Below are positions 24,199 through 38,672 of a DNA stretch of 64,000 bases, piece by piece. Source of the stretch: Utricularia gibba. Lineage: Eukaryota > Streptophyta > Magnoliopsida > Lamiales > Lentibulariaceae. The translations under genes and the position numbers were made by a program. Position 1 is the first letter of the stretch. Each line of letters starts with the position of its first letter. The stretch spans positions 2,666,001 to 2,730,000 of the forward strand of contig CM007991.1 in assembly GCA_002189035.1 (NCBI GenBank), in the 5' to 3' direction. Under the pieces are notes generated by a model. The model saw only the letters and a program-made list of their open reading frames with translations, was not told the DNA's origin and ran no database searches.

Positions 24199-26780
24199 AT
24201 GGATCGGGGAAGATTTACTCCGTGTTCTCTTCTGTTGATTTTCTGTGTGCTTTCTGCCAATTCCAAGGTATCTGAAGGGGAATAATTTGCTGACACTCTA
24301 TTAGGGATTCCTGTGTCGAATTCATGATTCTCTTGATTGCTGCTGTTGACGCCTTTTTATTTCAGGTGATTTTTGGGAATACTTCTGTTCTTTTTCTTCA
24401 TAACCCCACCCGCCAGTATGTTCGCCAGCCGTCTGCTAAGGTGATCGCTCGATGTCCTGGATGAGCGTGTTGTATTTTCTATTATAATTGTTAGAGACTA
24501 CTACTATTTTCTAGGATTTCTTTTTTTGTTGTTAGAGACTATAATTCGTTTTGAAAAAATGGGGCTTGATTTCCCCGATTTTCTTTCCTCGATATTCTTG
24601 CAAAATAATGTCTAACTGTAACTTTTTGGTGGGTCCGCACATTGCATTCCCCTCTAAGTTGTGGTTCTTTGTGAGACATGGAACTTGGTATCATGTTCTA
24701 AACTTAACCGCAGAGCTGAAAAAAATAGATACGCAGCCTAAGAATATGGGCCGTATGAGGTTAATTCATTGATTAGTCTGTGTTGTTCAAGTTACTATCT
24801 TTGAGCAGATGCGGGCTTTAGATCTCCATTTTCTTTTATTTTTATAGTTCTTTTTTACACGTTTTTTTTTCTATGCAGGTGGATTCACTTTCCCCAGCTG
24901 AATTTGGTGCTATTACATCTGTTTTGCTTGGTTTTGCACCCCCTTCATCACTTAGTGCAGCTAGCTCATACAAGGTTTCTTCTATACAATTTTGATGGTT
25001 GTTTATTTATGCCTCACCATACTAGTTGATCATTTCCTTGTTACCTTTGCAGCTGAATGAAGTACTCATGCCTAACCCGTTTGATCAGCCTCGTGCTATG
25101 CTTATCCTTGAAGTTGCTGGAGTCAAAGGTAAGATGCAAATGATAAATGTGATACGTGCTTGATTATTGCTATTTTCATGTAGTTTGAACTGTTTCTGCA
25201 AATGTAGACTTCCCATTAAATGCTGGTGATATGAGGATAAATGTCGAGGATGATCAAAAAGTGGATGTTCAGCTGCCAGGTGTTGCCACGTAGTTCTGAT
25301 ATATTATGAAAGTTACTTTTTTTAAAAAAAAATGTTGTATCAAACCTGGCTTTTATCTTTTCAGGTGAAGATGAAGTGTATATTGTCAAGTTGAATGAAC
25401 TGGAGAGAGCCGATGAAATTTCTGATAAAGAAATAAGCAATTTTGTTGTTCTCTTAATCCGTCTGTCTTTTTACCTCCATGTTCACTTCTCTATGCAAAA
25501 CCTTATAATCAAATGTCGCATTGTGTATCAGGCATCTTGGTTAGGTGGATCATACACTGAAGACACAGCCAGACCACTGAATGGAGAGCTAATAATTCCT
25601 GCTGCAAATGGTGGTTTTTTAAGACTTCATATGGCAGAGGTTTATAAATTCAAGCAATTGAAAAACCTGTTTAATTGTGATTGATAGCTTTATGGTGAAT
25701 TCCCTTCAATGATTTTTATTTGGACTTCACAGGGATCTGACAAGAAATTTGTCATGGATCTTCTAGTTCTTATTAATGGTATAAGAGATGTATCCAGTAC
25801 AAATCAAATGTTGACAGAAAGGGCTCACAGTCCAGCAGAACTGATTAATGGCAGATTTGATGGAATTAAGGTAGTGTTGATGATATCTTATGATTTAGCA
25901 GGATTTTGAGATGTCTTTTTTTGCATAATTATGTCACTGTTTTCTTCGCTGCAGCTAAGTGCTCACAATGTTTGAAGGCTAAATGAAGCTTAACTTAGTA
26001 ATTGAAAAATAATATTGCTTTCGGGTTTCAAGATGTGGTGCCACTTAAAAGGAGGCCGATTTCTTTTCTTGATACCCTCAAGTGTCTTTCATGTCCCAGG
26101 TCTTACAAGATCGTTATGGAAAAGGAGAAATAGCTCGAAGTGGGTTGGATGTATTTTCCACTGCCATTTCAAAGGCATTCAGTTCTCTGGCATCATCCCG
26201 CGATGGTTTGTCATGTCTAATGCTTTCACTTCTTTGTGTGCATCTCTCTACAAATACGTATGATATATGCCAAAATTTTGAAAGATGTGCTGCTTGAGTG
26301 CCGGGAATGTTTTGGTTTCATTAATCGTGCTTAGTGAGCATGCATTGTGTGTTCTCCTATAATGATGCCTCTTAACCTGCATTAATTACGTGGCAGGGAA
26401 AATTGTTGGAGTTATTGGCTATGGATATCAGCCCGAGGGAATGATAGAAAACATGTTCCACATATCCATACCGTCAAAATCTTCTGCCCGTGCCTTAGAA
26501 GAAACCAGCCTTCCACCAATACCGCCCCAGATTGCACAAGTGTTCTTTGTTAGAACAACACTCGCTTGGATAACTGGAATCATTCTTTTGATTTCCACAC
26601 TTCTTGGGGTAAACCTTCCCTCCGTTTACCTACGCAAATTGCTACGACCCATTATATGGAAAAGGTGTATGCCTCACACGTTGATGACATGTCTCCTTGT
26701 TGTCTCTGCAGATTCACTTCCTTCTGAACATGCCACTTACCAAGGACACTCTTTTGTATTCCAACGTCAAGCTCGACTAG
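24199..26780 (+). CDS. DUF7794 type I membrane protein (At3g13410-like)
   Basis: This conserved plant protein of unknown function is predicted to pass through the ER once. Eleven exons fit without a break: 24199-24267, 24366-24440, 24879-24974, 25053-25128, 25208-25279, 25365-25444, 25532-25639, 25733-25870, 26100-26205, 26397-26608 and 26712-26780, giving 366 residues. Features are a signal peptide (MDRGRFTPCSLLLIFCVLS), the DUF7794 start (VIFGNTSVLFLHNPTRQYVR), a lumenal domain with SVLLGFAPP and LNEVLMPNPFDQPRAMLILE, one membrane segment near the C-terminus (TTLAWITGIILLISTLLG) and a short cytosolic tail ending SNVKLD. An ATG at 24163 lies in the same frame 12 codons upstream; I prefer 24199 because the signal peptide then starts at once. 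The family assignment comes from remembered homologues, so the biochemical role stays unknown. Confidence 0.85.
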
Positions 26781-27175
26781 CCAGCTTTATTTATGTTTGC
26801 TTGTCTCCTCCTTTTTCTGATGGTGCGGTGGAAGCTGTAGACCCCGTGGTCTTACTGGTGACTGGTTTCATATGCCGGCAAGTTTATAGATGGAGAATTT
26901 GGAATTCTGGAGTCAGCTGCTTTTTCAAGCGCATGATGTTCTATTTTGCTACAAAATAAGCCCTGGTTTTGGGTGTACGGTATATCCTTCTTTCCCATCT
27001 CATCCTTCTATTTCATGCCATGAAACACGGTGCTTCAGTTTTAAAGCCTTGTATCTAATTCTCAATATCTATGCATATGTCTTTCAACACTGAACTTCTC
27101 GAAAGTAAAATCTCATTCAGATTTTATCTTAAGACTCGCGGGCCAGGAGTAATTCAGTTGATGAGGTCCTCCTCT
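26781..27175. other. Tail-to-tail spacer between the DUF7794 gene and Tic22
   Basis: These 395 bases hold the 3' UTRs of two converging genes. I see no coding sequence. Confidence 0.5.
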
Positions 27176-29021
27176 TCAGGATTGTTGGGAGGAGCCTGTG
27201 GCATCGAAACCAGGAGGTATGAACACTACATCATCCCACATCGACACCGAACCATCCTGCAATATACACAAACTCACTCATTCATACGACGATTATGAGT
27301 TGGTAAGTCATAAAATTCAAGCAGGAGATGAAAAGATCGCACACCCTACCTTCATTCCTTGGATCATGTTCTCGAGTACATCAACCTGTCACATTAGAGC
27401 AGCGAAGAGTGACCAACTTTGGATGGTATAAGATGGAGAGATAATAATAAAAATAAATAAACAAACAAACCTGAATGTCTCCTTTTCTCAGTGCAGGATA
27501 TGATTGTCTCTGATCACCAGCAGCTCTTAACAGAGACTTCTCTAGATCCTCCTGCTCATTTCACAAACATAGTAAATCCAGTGCAGTGCATAAACTAGTT
27601 GATTTTGCTTGCTTTGCTCCTCAGTCTACCTTGCGGAAGAACACGGGCCTGTATCGCTTATCCTGAGTCCGTAATATTAACCTCTGTGACTGCAGAAAAC
27701 TCGCAGAACATATTTTAGTGTAAAGGGGGTTAGGAAAGGTGGCGATGTAAAATACAAGGTTTCAGAGCAGGCACAATATTCTGTTCAAACAGAACAAAAT
27801 TTGATTTGGTAGTGCAAACATAAAGCAGAAACGGGGACCACACCTGGAAAACCGGAACCCCACAGAAAGTGTCATCTGGAATTCCATCTTCTTGCGTACC
27901 TGTAGAAGTTTTACAGGTGACTTAAGCATGCGCATGAAAGGGAATTGACATCCTAAAGCCAACAAAGTTCTGTAAATGGGCTGACAGTTCAAACCCACGA
28001 ATCCAAAGTAATGACAATCACAGACCTGATGATGAAGTTGAAGTTACTGAGAGATCATTCAGGAAAAAAAAAATGCATTCAGGAAGTTGAAGTTGAAGTT
28101 ATTGAAGTTGAAGTTGAAATTCGCATGCACTTTGCTCCCCTTACACCCATTCACAGCATATCCATTTGCATTATGGGGAACTGGGAAAACATGAAAACCA
28201 AAATATCAACATATTCAGAGATCGGTTTGATATCCTCAAAATAGACCTTTAAGGCGTTCCTAATCTGTGAAGCTTCGGGTAGCAACCTTAGAGCAACTCC
28301 ATCAACCTTAAGCTGAAATACCTGCGAAAAAACTAAAGTAAAATCAGATTATGACACTTGCGAACACAGATCACAACAAGTTGGGGAAAAACTAATCCAA
28401 AGTCTTGAGCTTAAATTATTTTAAATGTTGCAGTCAGTTTAATAGTAATGAGTTAGAATAATTCAATTAACCTATTGGTAATTGGTTTGAATCACTTGAA
28501 AAAAAAATGCAAGCTATCCCCTTCTGCCTTCGGCTATGAACATGCAAACGAAGAACAATCAGCAATGTTTATACCTTGCATAAATCAACTGGAACAACTT
28601 GTGAGTCCAAACTCATGGATGGATTAGAAGCCTTCATCTGATTGAGAAGTATCTCAGCATCCGCTTCACTGAAGCAAAACAATCCCAAACTTTTCCCTGT
28701 ACTCTTCCCCGAAACTAAAACAAATTCTCGCGCGGCATTGCTGAGAGCGAAAACCGGAATTCCGGAAAGCCTCTTCTCTATATCTTCTGCAGCCATGGTG
28801 CGTTTCTTTGTATTGAAAAAAGCATTTTCACTGGGCACAGCGTTAAGGACTTTGTTATCCTTGGATATGTTGGCGGAGGCAGGTTGTCTAGCAGCCGGCT
28901 CTGGATGAAAGTTCCGCAGTAATCTTGAGAAATGGTTTCGCAGAGAAGAAACGGCTTGCTCCAGAGGCGGCAGCAGCGATGAAGGCGCCTCCGCCGTGGG
29001 AGAGGGTTTAAAGGTCTCCAT
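27176..29021 (-). CDS. TIC22: Tic22-family chloroplast import protein, probable one-base deletion
   Basis: Tic22 proteins sit in the space between the chloroplast envelope membranes and help preproteins pass from TOC to TIC. Exon 1 (from ATG 29021) has a Ser/Pro-rich transit-peptide-like start, then the first Tic22 module (KRLSGIPVFALSNAAREFVLVSG, LGLFCFSEADAEILLNQM). Later exons give VFQLKVDGVALRLLPEASQI, then FCGVPVFQSQRLILRTQDKRYRPVFFRKEDLEKSLL in separate exons, KGDIQ, VDVLENMIQGMK and the end WDDVVFIPPGFDATGSS with the stop at 27176-27178. The shared GVPVF/GIPVF repeats show the usual two-fold architecture. Between exon 2 (ending ALK) and exon 3 (starting near 27899) the phases do not match. 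One missing base in 27894-27899 would explain this, though a different splice site is possible. The C-terminus fits the Tic22-III type. Confidence 0.82.
28034..28115. repeat. GAAGTT hexamer repeats in a Tic22 intron
   Basis: Clusters of GAAGTT occur at 28034-28045 (two), 28083-28100 (three) and 28104-28115 (two), with an A-rich spacer. They lie in intron sequence between Tic22 exons 2 and 3. Confidence 0.9.
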
Positions 29022-29443
29022 TCCGCTATCCGAGTCTAGGTCGTCCGTACAACAAGCAACGATGTTTGGAAACTTTATCCATTTACTAAATTTTATAACA
29101 TAATAATTTAAATATTTACGTCAACATAAATATCAAATCAACTTTATATTTGATACTTAAATTTCATAAAAAATTATTTAAAAAAATCTCCATTTAATAA
29201 AAAAATTTAAAAAATATGACTAATAAAATTTCACCTTAAAAAATGTGTTTTTTTAAGAAAAATGGGGAATGAATTAAAAGATGGACAGATGCCTCTGTGA
29301 AAACGAAATAAAAAGGGCCAGTTGTAGAAGAAGCTGAGTCACTTCCATTCTACTTGCAATTCGATACTTAACGGCCACTTCCCCATGAAATGAATACACA
29401 GCGAACCAAGAGGCATATCAGAACCCAATCAAGAGGCACTGGT
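29022..29443. other. Tic22 promoter and GR 3' UTR
   Basis: AT-rich DNA upstream of the Tic22 start continues into the likely 3' UTR of the glutathione reductase gene. No gene is visible. Confidence 0.5.
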
Positions 29444-33304
<3,861 letters not shown>

Positions 33305-33973
33305 TCTGAGAACAGTATTTCCCTCAATACCGCCCCCTCTTTATAAAGGAATAATACTCAGCTGGAACTGGGGTTTGGAATTCAGACTTGTCTTTCTGAG
33401 TCCGTACGGCGGACACGCCGAACACCGTGTCCACATTTGGTGGATCTCGTGGTTATAATCATAGAATGCGATCATTATTAGGGTTTAGTATCATTATTCG
33501 TTTTTCTAGAAATGTTTATAACTAAATAATACAAAATATTAATTATTTGATTTCCGTTTATCGTATGTGCTGCCTCAGTGATGACAAACAATGCCTTTAC
33601 ATCAAGTCACCGTGGACATCATGGATGACGTCATCAGGACAATGTAAATAATGTGTTTGTTCGTTCTTTAACTAACTAATTGCACTGTTTTCATCACGCA
33701 CCCAAAGCCTTCATAGCAAATCTGCGTTGAAGGCTGCATCACAAGGGAGCTCCTTGCTCATGGCTGGCCTGCGCTACTGTTACACCGTCACCGTCATTGA
33801 GAAGGTTTTTGAAAAGCAAAGGAAAAAAAGAAACCAAGAATGCATCATCCTTCATGCTCACTGGAAAGCCTGTCAACTGTGTTGTAATCTGTAGAGGAAG
33901 GAGTTAGTGAAAGAAATGGGGTGAAAAAATGGAGGCAGAAGAGGATGCGCCTACCAGAAAGACCGACGCTCTG
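33305..33973. other. GR promoter and VAMP72 3' UTR
   Basis: This holds the region upstream of the GR start and, toward 33973, the 3' UTR of the VAMP72 gene on the same strand. I see no coding sequence. Confidence 0.5.
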
Positions 33974-34996
33974 TTATGTGCACTTGAAGTTATGGCAGAT
34001 GGAGAGGAAAACAACCAGTGCCAAGGCCACCACAATGCCGAATACGATCAGCTTCACCTTCATGTTCCGAACCCACATTTTCCTTTTCATTTTAGTCCCT
34101 TGCTGCTTGAAGTCCTGCGCCTGGAAAACCAAGCAGGTAGAGGATCGATGAAAATGGCGCCACTGGGAAAGGAAGACTCGTGTATCTTGTGGTTAAAAGT
34201 GTACCTGGGAACGGAGGTTATCCGTTTTATCAACCAGCAGTTCGATTTTCTCACCGCGATCAAGAACCTGGAGGGCATCAGTATGATGATAAGATCAGAG
34301 TTTTGAACTCAAGGATTCATAAATGGTTCGTGCTAATCTTCAAGCCTGGAATGGGTGGGTACCTTTTCGATGTTCTGCATCATCACACCCTTCACCTCCG
34401 AGACCTGGGCCTTCACCTTGGCAAGTTTGTTGATTTCTTCAGGGTGGTCGATGCAATACTGCATGTGCGCTTTCAGCTTGGGGCTATGGCAGACGGAAAG
34501 AATGCGATATGTTATCACGCTACAGATCCCAAGAAGGAAAAAAGAAAGAAAGCACGGGATCACCCGAACTCCTTTTTGAGACCATTCGCCCCTGCATTGC
34601 CCGCCTTCCCTCCTGCGTATCTCTTGTTGAAATCCTCCTTAACCCGTTCCAGGAAGGCGATCGGAAGCTGCCTACCGGCAGATTCAACCGCCACGACGCA
34701 GAAAGCTGCAATAAAACAGGACGCATCATTCAAAGAGACATAGCAATTTCCCTGAAATGAAAATCCAATCGCAGCGAAAAGAATGCGTAAAGTTTCAAGG
34801 ATGATACTGAATCCATTGTCCAGATGGTAGTTGAAGGTATGGCCGTCGCAGCTGTAAGTAAATCGATTGCTCGACGCCGGCAGCTTCTGCAGACATTGCG
34901 CCGCGACGGAGGTGAAATTCCCTTTAAATTCCGTGTAATCTGCAAGTATCACCGTCCCCTCGCCACGAAGCTGTAGATCAATTCCTGCTGACCCAT
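33974..34996 (-). CDS. VAMP72: R-SNARE of the VAMP72 group, with an apparent one-base deletion
   Basis: This is a longin-type synaptobrevin for secretory vesicle fusion at the plasma membrane. The N-terminal longin domain starts [14 protein letters not shown] and continues [14 protein letters not shown] and [25 protein letters not shown]. The SNARE coiled coil ([41 protein letters not shown]) carries the Arg of R-SNAREs in VLDRGEK. One membrane anchor follows ([20 protein letters not shown]), ending NFKCT. Exon 1 (34808-34996) has 189 bases and the phase demands 190. One G is missing from the run at 34956-34959 (CCCC on the plus strand); without it the frame stops right after FVARG. The SNARE and anchor exons are intact. 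The exact member (721-727) is not resolved. Confidence 0.92.
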
Positions 34997-36040
34997 CGGA
35001 GAAACTAATTTCACGATTAGACGTATGCTATTGCCCAAAAAATTAATAATAAAAAACAGTCGCCCATAAAAAAAAGCCTCAAAAAAAGCGAAAAATAGAA
35101 ATTGTGTGACTGGAGAGGGAGGAATTTTCGGGAAAATTATTTAATCCAAGGGTATTTCCGTCTCCACAACTCACCCACGGGGTAGTCTCGACTTTTCACC
35201 TTAGTCATAGTGTTCAGATCCGTGACGGTATTAATGATGAATTATATATCTAGATAATTAAATTTCTCATAAAGGCAGATGAAATGAGGAGGAGAATTTA
35301 TTTCACACTTGCAACCAACCATTTTAAAATAGGTTCCCTATGTCCGAATTTGTTTTTCAAACTTTAAGTAATAAATAATTAAATACAATAGTATCATTTC
35401 AATATAATAATTTATTTAGAATCGAGCGGTTTTGATTACATCTGGTCCACTGAACGTATGGGCTTCTTCGCAGATCGGTGGGCCCCCTTCATGGTTAGGG
35501 ATGGGTGGCCCAGAGCCGCCCTGGACCCGCCTCCCGCCCACCGAGAGTATCATTTAATCTATTTTTATTTATTTATTTATTTATTATCCCTTTTATGTCT
35601 ATTCAAAAAATAAAATCCCTAATCATCCTTGTAAGGTCAACCGCTAAAAAAAGCATACGCATATTATTGAAAATAAATAATATTATTTAAGAATATTATT
35701 CTTATATATTAAAATTAAAAATGATTAATTGGGAAGATGGAGGTGTGTTTGAGTGGGTGGGCGCACAGCTACCTCGTGAGGAAGGGGAAATTAGGTAGCT
35801 ATGTGGAAGGGGGGTTCGTGTATGTGCCACGCACCACGTCGCCGCTCCTGTCCACTTAACTGCAAAGGTTGTTGTGAGTTTTTGGTAATTTCAATGCTGG
35901 TGGGCACGTGACTTCAGCTACCACTCCAGTCGCCCGCCACCCTCCCATCTCTGGCTCATATAAAGAGTGCCCTTTCTTCCTCCGGAGGCCAGCCACATAC
36001 AATCTGGTTGCATCGTCAGATCTCCTCAACTTACAGCATA
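34997..36040. other. Divergent region between VAMP72 (-) and CHS (+)
   Basis: This is about 1 kb between two start codons on opposite strands. The middle (35220-35720) is AT-rich with a TATT-type repeat near 35561-35585. The CHS-side elements are listed separately. Confidence 0.55.
35905..35965 (+). promoter_or_regulatory. CHS core promoter: G-box and TATA box
   Basis: A CACGTG G-box lies at 35905-35910 and a TATAAAG box at 35959-35965, about 75 bases before the CHS start codon. An ACCTAA-type MYB core lies nearby in reverse around 35789-35796 (TTAGGTAG). G-box plus MYB element is the known light and flavonoid regulatory unit of CHS promoters, so bZIP/bHLH and MYB control is likely. Confidence 0.7.
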
Positions 36041-37422
36041 ATGGTGACCGTCGAAGAAGTTCGCCGCGCTCAGAGGGCTGAGGGACCGGCTACGGTGCTT
36101 GCGATCGGAACGGCGGTCCCCCCCAACTGCGTAGATCAGAGCACTTATCCTGATTACTACTTCCGGATCACCAACAGCGAGCATATGGTGGAGCTCAAGG
36201 AGAAATTCAAGCGCATGTGTAGGTTTTTTGTTTTTTTTTGTTTCGGTTGGATCAGTCTGGGTGTTGGCTGAAAGGTGGTTCTGGCTTCGAGGTGTGGGCC
36301 TCTTTGTTGCATGCTACTGTTTTGAGTAAGGGGGGGGGGGTGTTGTGGAGATTTTTGGCAGGGGTGTGGTTTGGCTTGAAGAGGTTAGGGAGGCCTGCTG
36401 TGTGACTTGTCTATTTTTTATGGTTTCAGGTGATAAATCCATGATCAAGAAGAGGTATATGTACCTGAATGAGGAGATTTTGAAGGAGAATCCCAGCATC
36501 TGCGCGTACATGGCGCCGTCGCTGGATATCCGTCAAGATATGCTGGTCGTGGAGGTGCCCAAGCTGGGAAGGAAGCGGCGCAGAAAGCAATCAAAGAATG
36601 GGGGCAGCCCAAATCGAAGATCACGCATCTGATTTTCTGCACAACCTCCGGTGTCGACATGCCGGGGTACGACTACCAGCTGACCAAGTTACTCGGTCTC
36701 AGATCCTCTGTCCGCCGTGTCATGTTGTACCAGCAAGGTTGCTTCGCCGGGGGTACGGTTCTCCGTGTCGCCAAGGATCTGGCGGAGAACAACCGCGGCG
36801 CCAGAGTTCTGGTTGTTTGCTCTGAAATTACAGCGTGCACCTTCCGTGGCCCCAGCGAAACCCATCTTGACAGCCTGGTTGGACAGTCTCTGTTCGGGGA
36901 CGGGGCAGCGGCGGTCATAGTCGGGGCGGATCCAATTGTCGGTATCGAACGGCCCCTCTTTCAGATTGTGTCGGCGGCTCAAACGCTGCTCCCCGACAGC
37001 CACGGCGCTATCGACGGGCATCTCCGTGAAGTGGGATTGACCTTCCATTTGCTGAAAGACGTGCCCGGGCTCGTTGCGAAGAACATTGAGAACAGCCTAA
37101 AGGAAGCCTTCCAGCCCCTGGGCATCTCCGATTGGAACTCCATCTTCTGGATCGCCCATCCCGGGGGCCCGCGATTCTTGATCAGGTGGAAGCGAAGGTG
37201 GCGCTCAAGGCGGAGAAACTCCGGGCGACAAGGGAGATCCTGAAGGAGTACGGGAACATGTCGAGCGCTTGCGTTCTGTTCATACTGGACGAGATGAGGA
37301 AGACGTCCGCGAAAGAGGGAGCAGCGACGACCGGAGAAGGATTGGACTGGGGCGTACTCTTCGGGTTCGGGCCGGGAATGACCGTGGAGACGGTGGTTTT
37401 GCACAGCGTTCCCATCAACTGA
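36041..37422 (+). CDS. CHS: Chalcone synthase, with two apparent one-base deletions
   Basis: CHS is a type III polyketide synthase that condenses p-coumaroyl-CoA with three malonyl-CoA to naringenin chalcone, the first flavonoid step (EC 2.3.1.74). Exon 1 is 36041-36218 and exon 2 is 36430-37422, with the intron in the conserved Cys codon ([13 protein letters not shown]). The catalytic Cys is in QQGCFAGGT, His in AHPGGP and Asn in YGNMSSA; the gatekeeper Phe residues are in SLFGDG-adjacent and LTFHLL regions, and the C-terminus has [15 protein letters not shown]. Two single bases are missing: near 36567-36571 (after VVEVPKLG) and at 37168-37170 (between HPGGP and AILDQVEAK). With both added the protein is 390 residues, the normal length. 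As written it would end shortly after the first break. The promoter, splice sites and active-site residues are intact. Confidence 0.93.
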
Positions 37423-37830
37423 ACAACACACACCACGTTTGCTGTCATTCAACATGCAGCCGGGGATGACGTGTCCGCTGTAAGTTGCTTATTTTACTAC
37501 CGTAATTTGTTGTACCCTATAATGCTCTGCCCTTGTGTGCAATAAATGAATCTGGCAAATGAAGAAGACCACTCAACTATTTCCATTCCGATTCTCCTTT
37601 TTAAATCCTGTATACCAATTACATATATATTAAAAAGTTCCCTCTCAAATTTCAAAAAGTAATGATGAAAAAGATGAAAAAATTGTAGTGGAGCAACAAT
37701 GCATTATACTCATTATTTCAAAAATTTACTTTACACATATATTATGAGCAATTGTATAGTTGACACAAAAATAGCAACAATGAACATTAGCTTGACAGAA
37801 CTAAATCAATTGATTTCAGAGTTATGATTG

Positions 37831-38031
37831 ACACTCATAGCAACAATGTCATAATGTAGACACCAGACCAGGTGGACACTTGTAGCAACAATGCTATGAT
37901 GCAAGCGTAGCATTGCGATGGCCAATGTTGGTAGGCGCGAGACTTGGCCGACCCCGTAACAACAATATCATGATGCAAACGTGAGTGATAGTACGATGGC
38001 CAAAGTTGGTAGGCCCGAGGCCTGGCCGCCA
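37831..38031. repeat. Imperfect tandem repeat, about 78 bp unit
   Basis: Two similar units lie at about 37875-37952 and 37953-38031, and a shorter third copy at 37831-37862. Shared words are AACAAT, ATGATGCAA, GCGATGGCCAA or ACGATGGCCAA, TTGGTAGGC and TTGGCCG or CTGGCCG. The units are GC-richer than the flanks. Confidence 0.7.
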
Positions 38032-38605
38032 TCGCACGAGGAGTTTACGAGATCAATACCATAATGCTATTTGGATCATTGTCACTAGACCCTAATTTTA
38101 TATTCTCTTAAATTTAGGCACTTATCCTCCTCATTAAATGAATTTTATATTATTGGTATGCGCTGGAGTCTTAAAACAATATCTCACATGGCCCACAACC
38201 CTGAATATCGTGTACTCCATGCTTTCATTGAATTGATGGTCTGATTTAGATTAAATCAAATATATTTTATGTAAAATAGAACTATTTTTTTAGTAGGCAT
38301 ATTTAAAATACAAATAGTTTTTTTTTTAATTAAGCGAATTTTTATTTATTTCTACTACATTTATCATAAAATATCATTTTAATTGTTGTAAAGTTTAGGT
38401 ATTAAATATAATTGTAATTTTTATTTCTCGTTGCATATTTATATAATATAATAATTTAATTAATTAAATAAAATTGTTATACGAAAGTAGAGGTGGAGCA
38501 CGCGGATTCCTTCGGATCGGATCAACGGTGTGGATCATCGCGTCGGATTAAAGCTACGGGTCGGATGTAAAGACTACGCTACCGTCTTAGGGCTCCCGGC
38601 GCCAC

Positions 38606-38613
38606 TATATATA
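38606..38613 (+). promoter_or_regulatory. Probable TATA box of RAN
   Basis: TATATATA lies 67 bases before the RAN start codon in otherwise GC-rich sequence, a usual position for a TATA box with a short leader. Confidence 0.55.
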
Positions 38614-38672
38614 CCTGCATTTCCTTCGTATCTCTCGGAGAGCGACTTCTTGTGAATTCGAGGGATCGACCG

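Larger units (their letters stand above)
37423..38672. other. AT-rich spacer between CHS and RAN
   Basis: This includes the CHS 3' UTR (AATAAA-like signal near 37541), long AT-rich stretches, a tandem repeat at 37831-38031 and the RAN promoter. I see no coding sequence. Part of 37620-38470 may be worn transposon DNA, but I could not identify a family. Confidence 0.5.

Noticed and set aside
34180-34743. Long plus-strand open frame of 187 codons
   Set aside because: It lies antisense across VAMP72 exons and introns, and its composition is that of a reverse-strand shadow.
36041-37422. CHS as an old pseudogene
   Set aside because: Only two single-base losses are present. Promoter, splice sites and all catalytic residues are intact, and neighbouring essential genes show the same type of loss.
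37620-38470. Intact transposable element between CHS and RAN
   Set aside because: I saw no terminal repeats with target duplication and no transposase or reverse-transcriptase frame.
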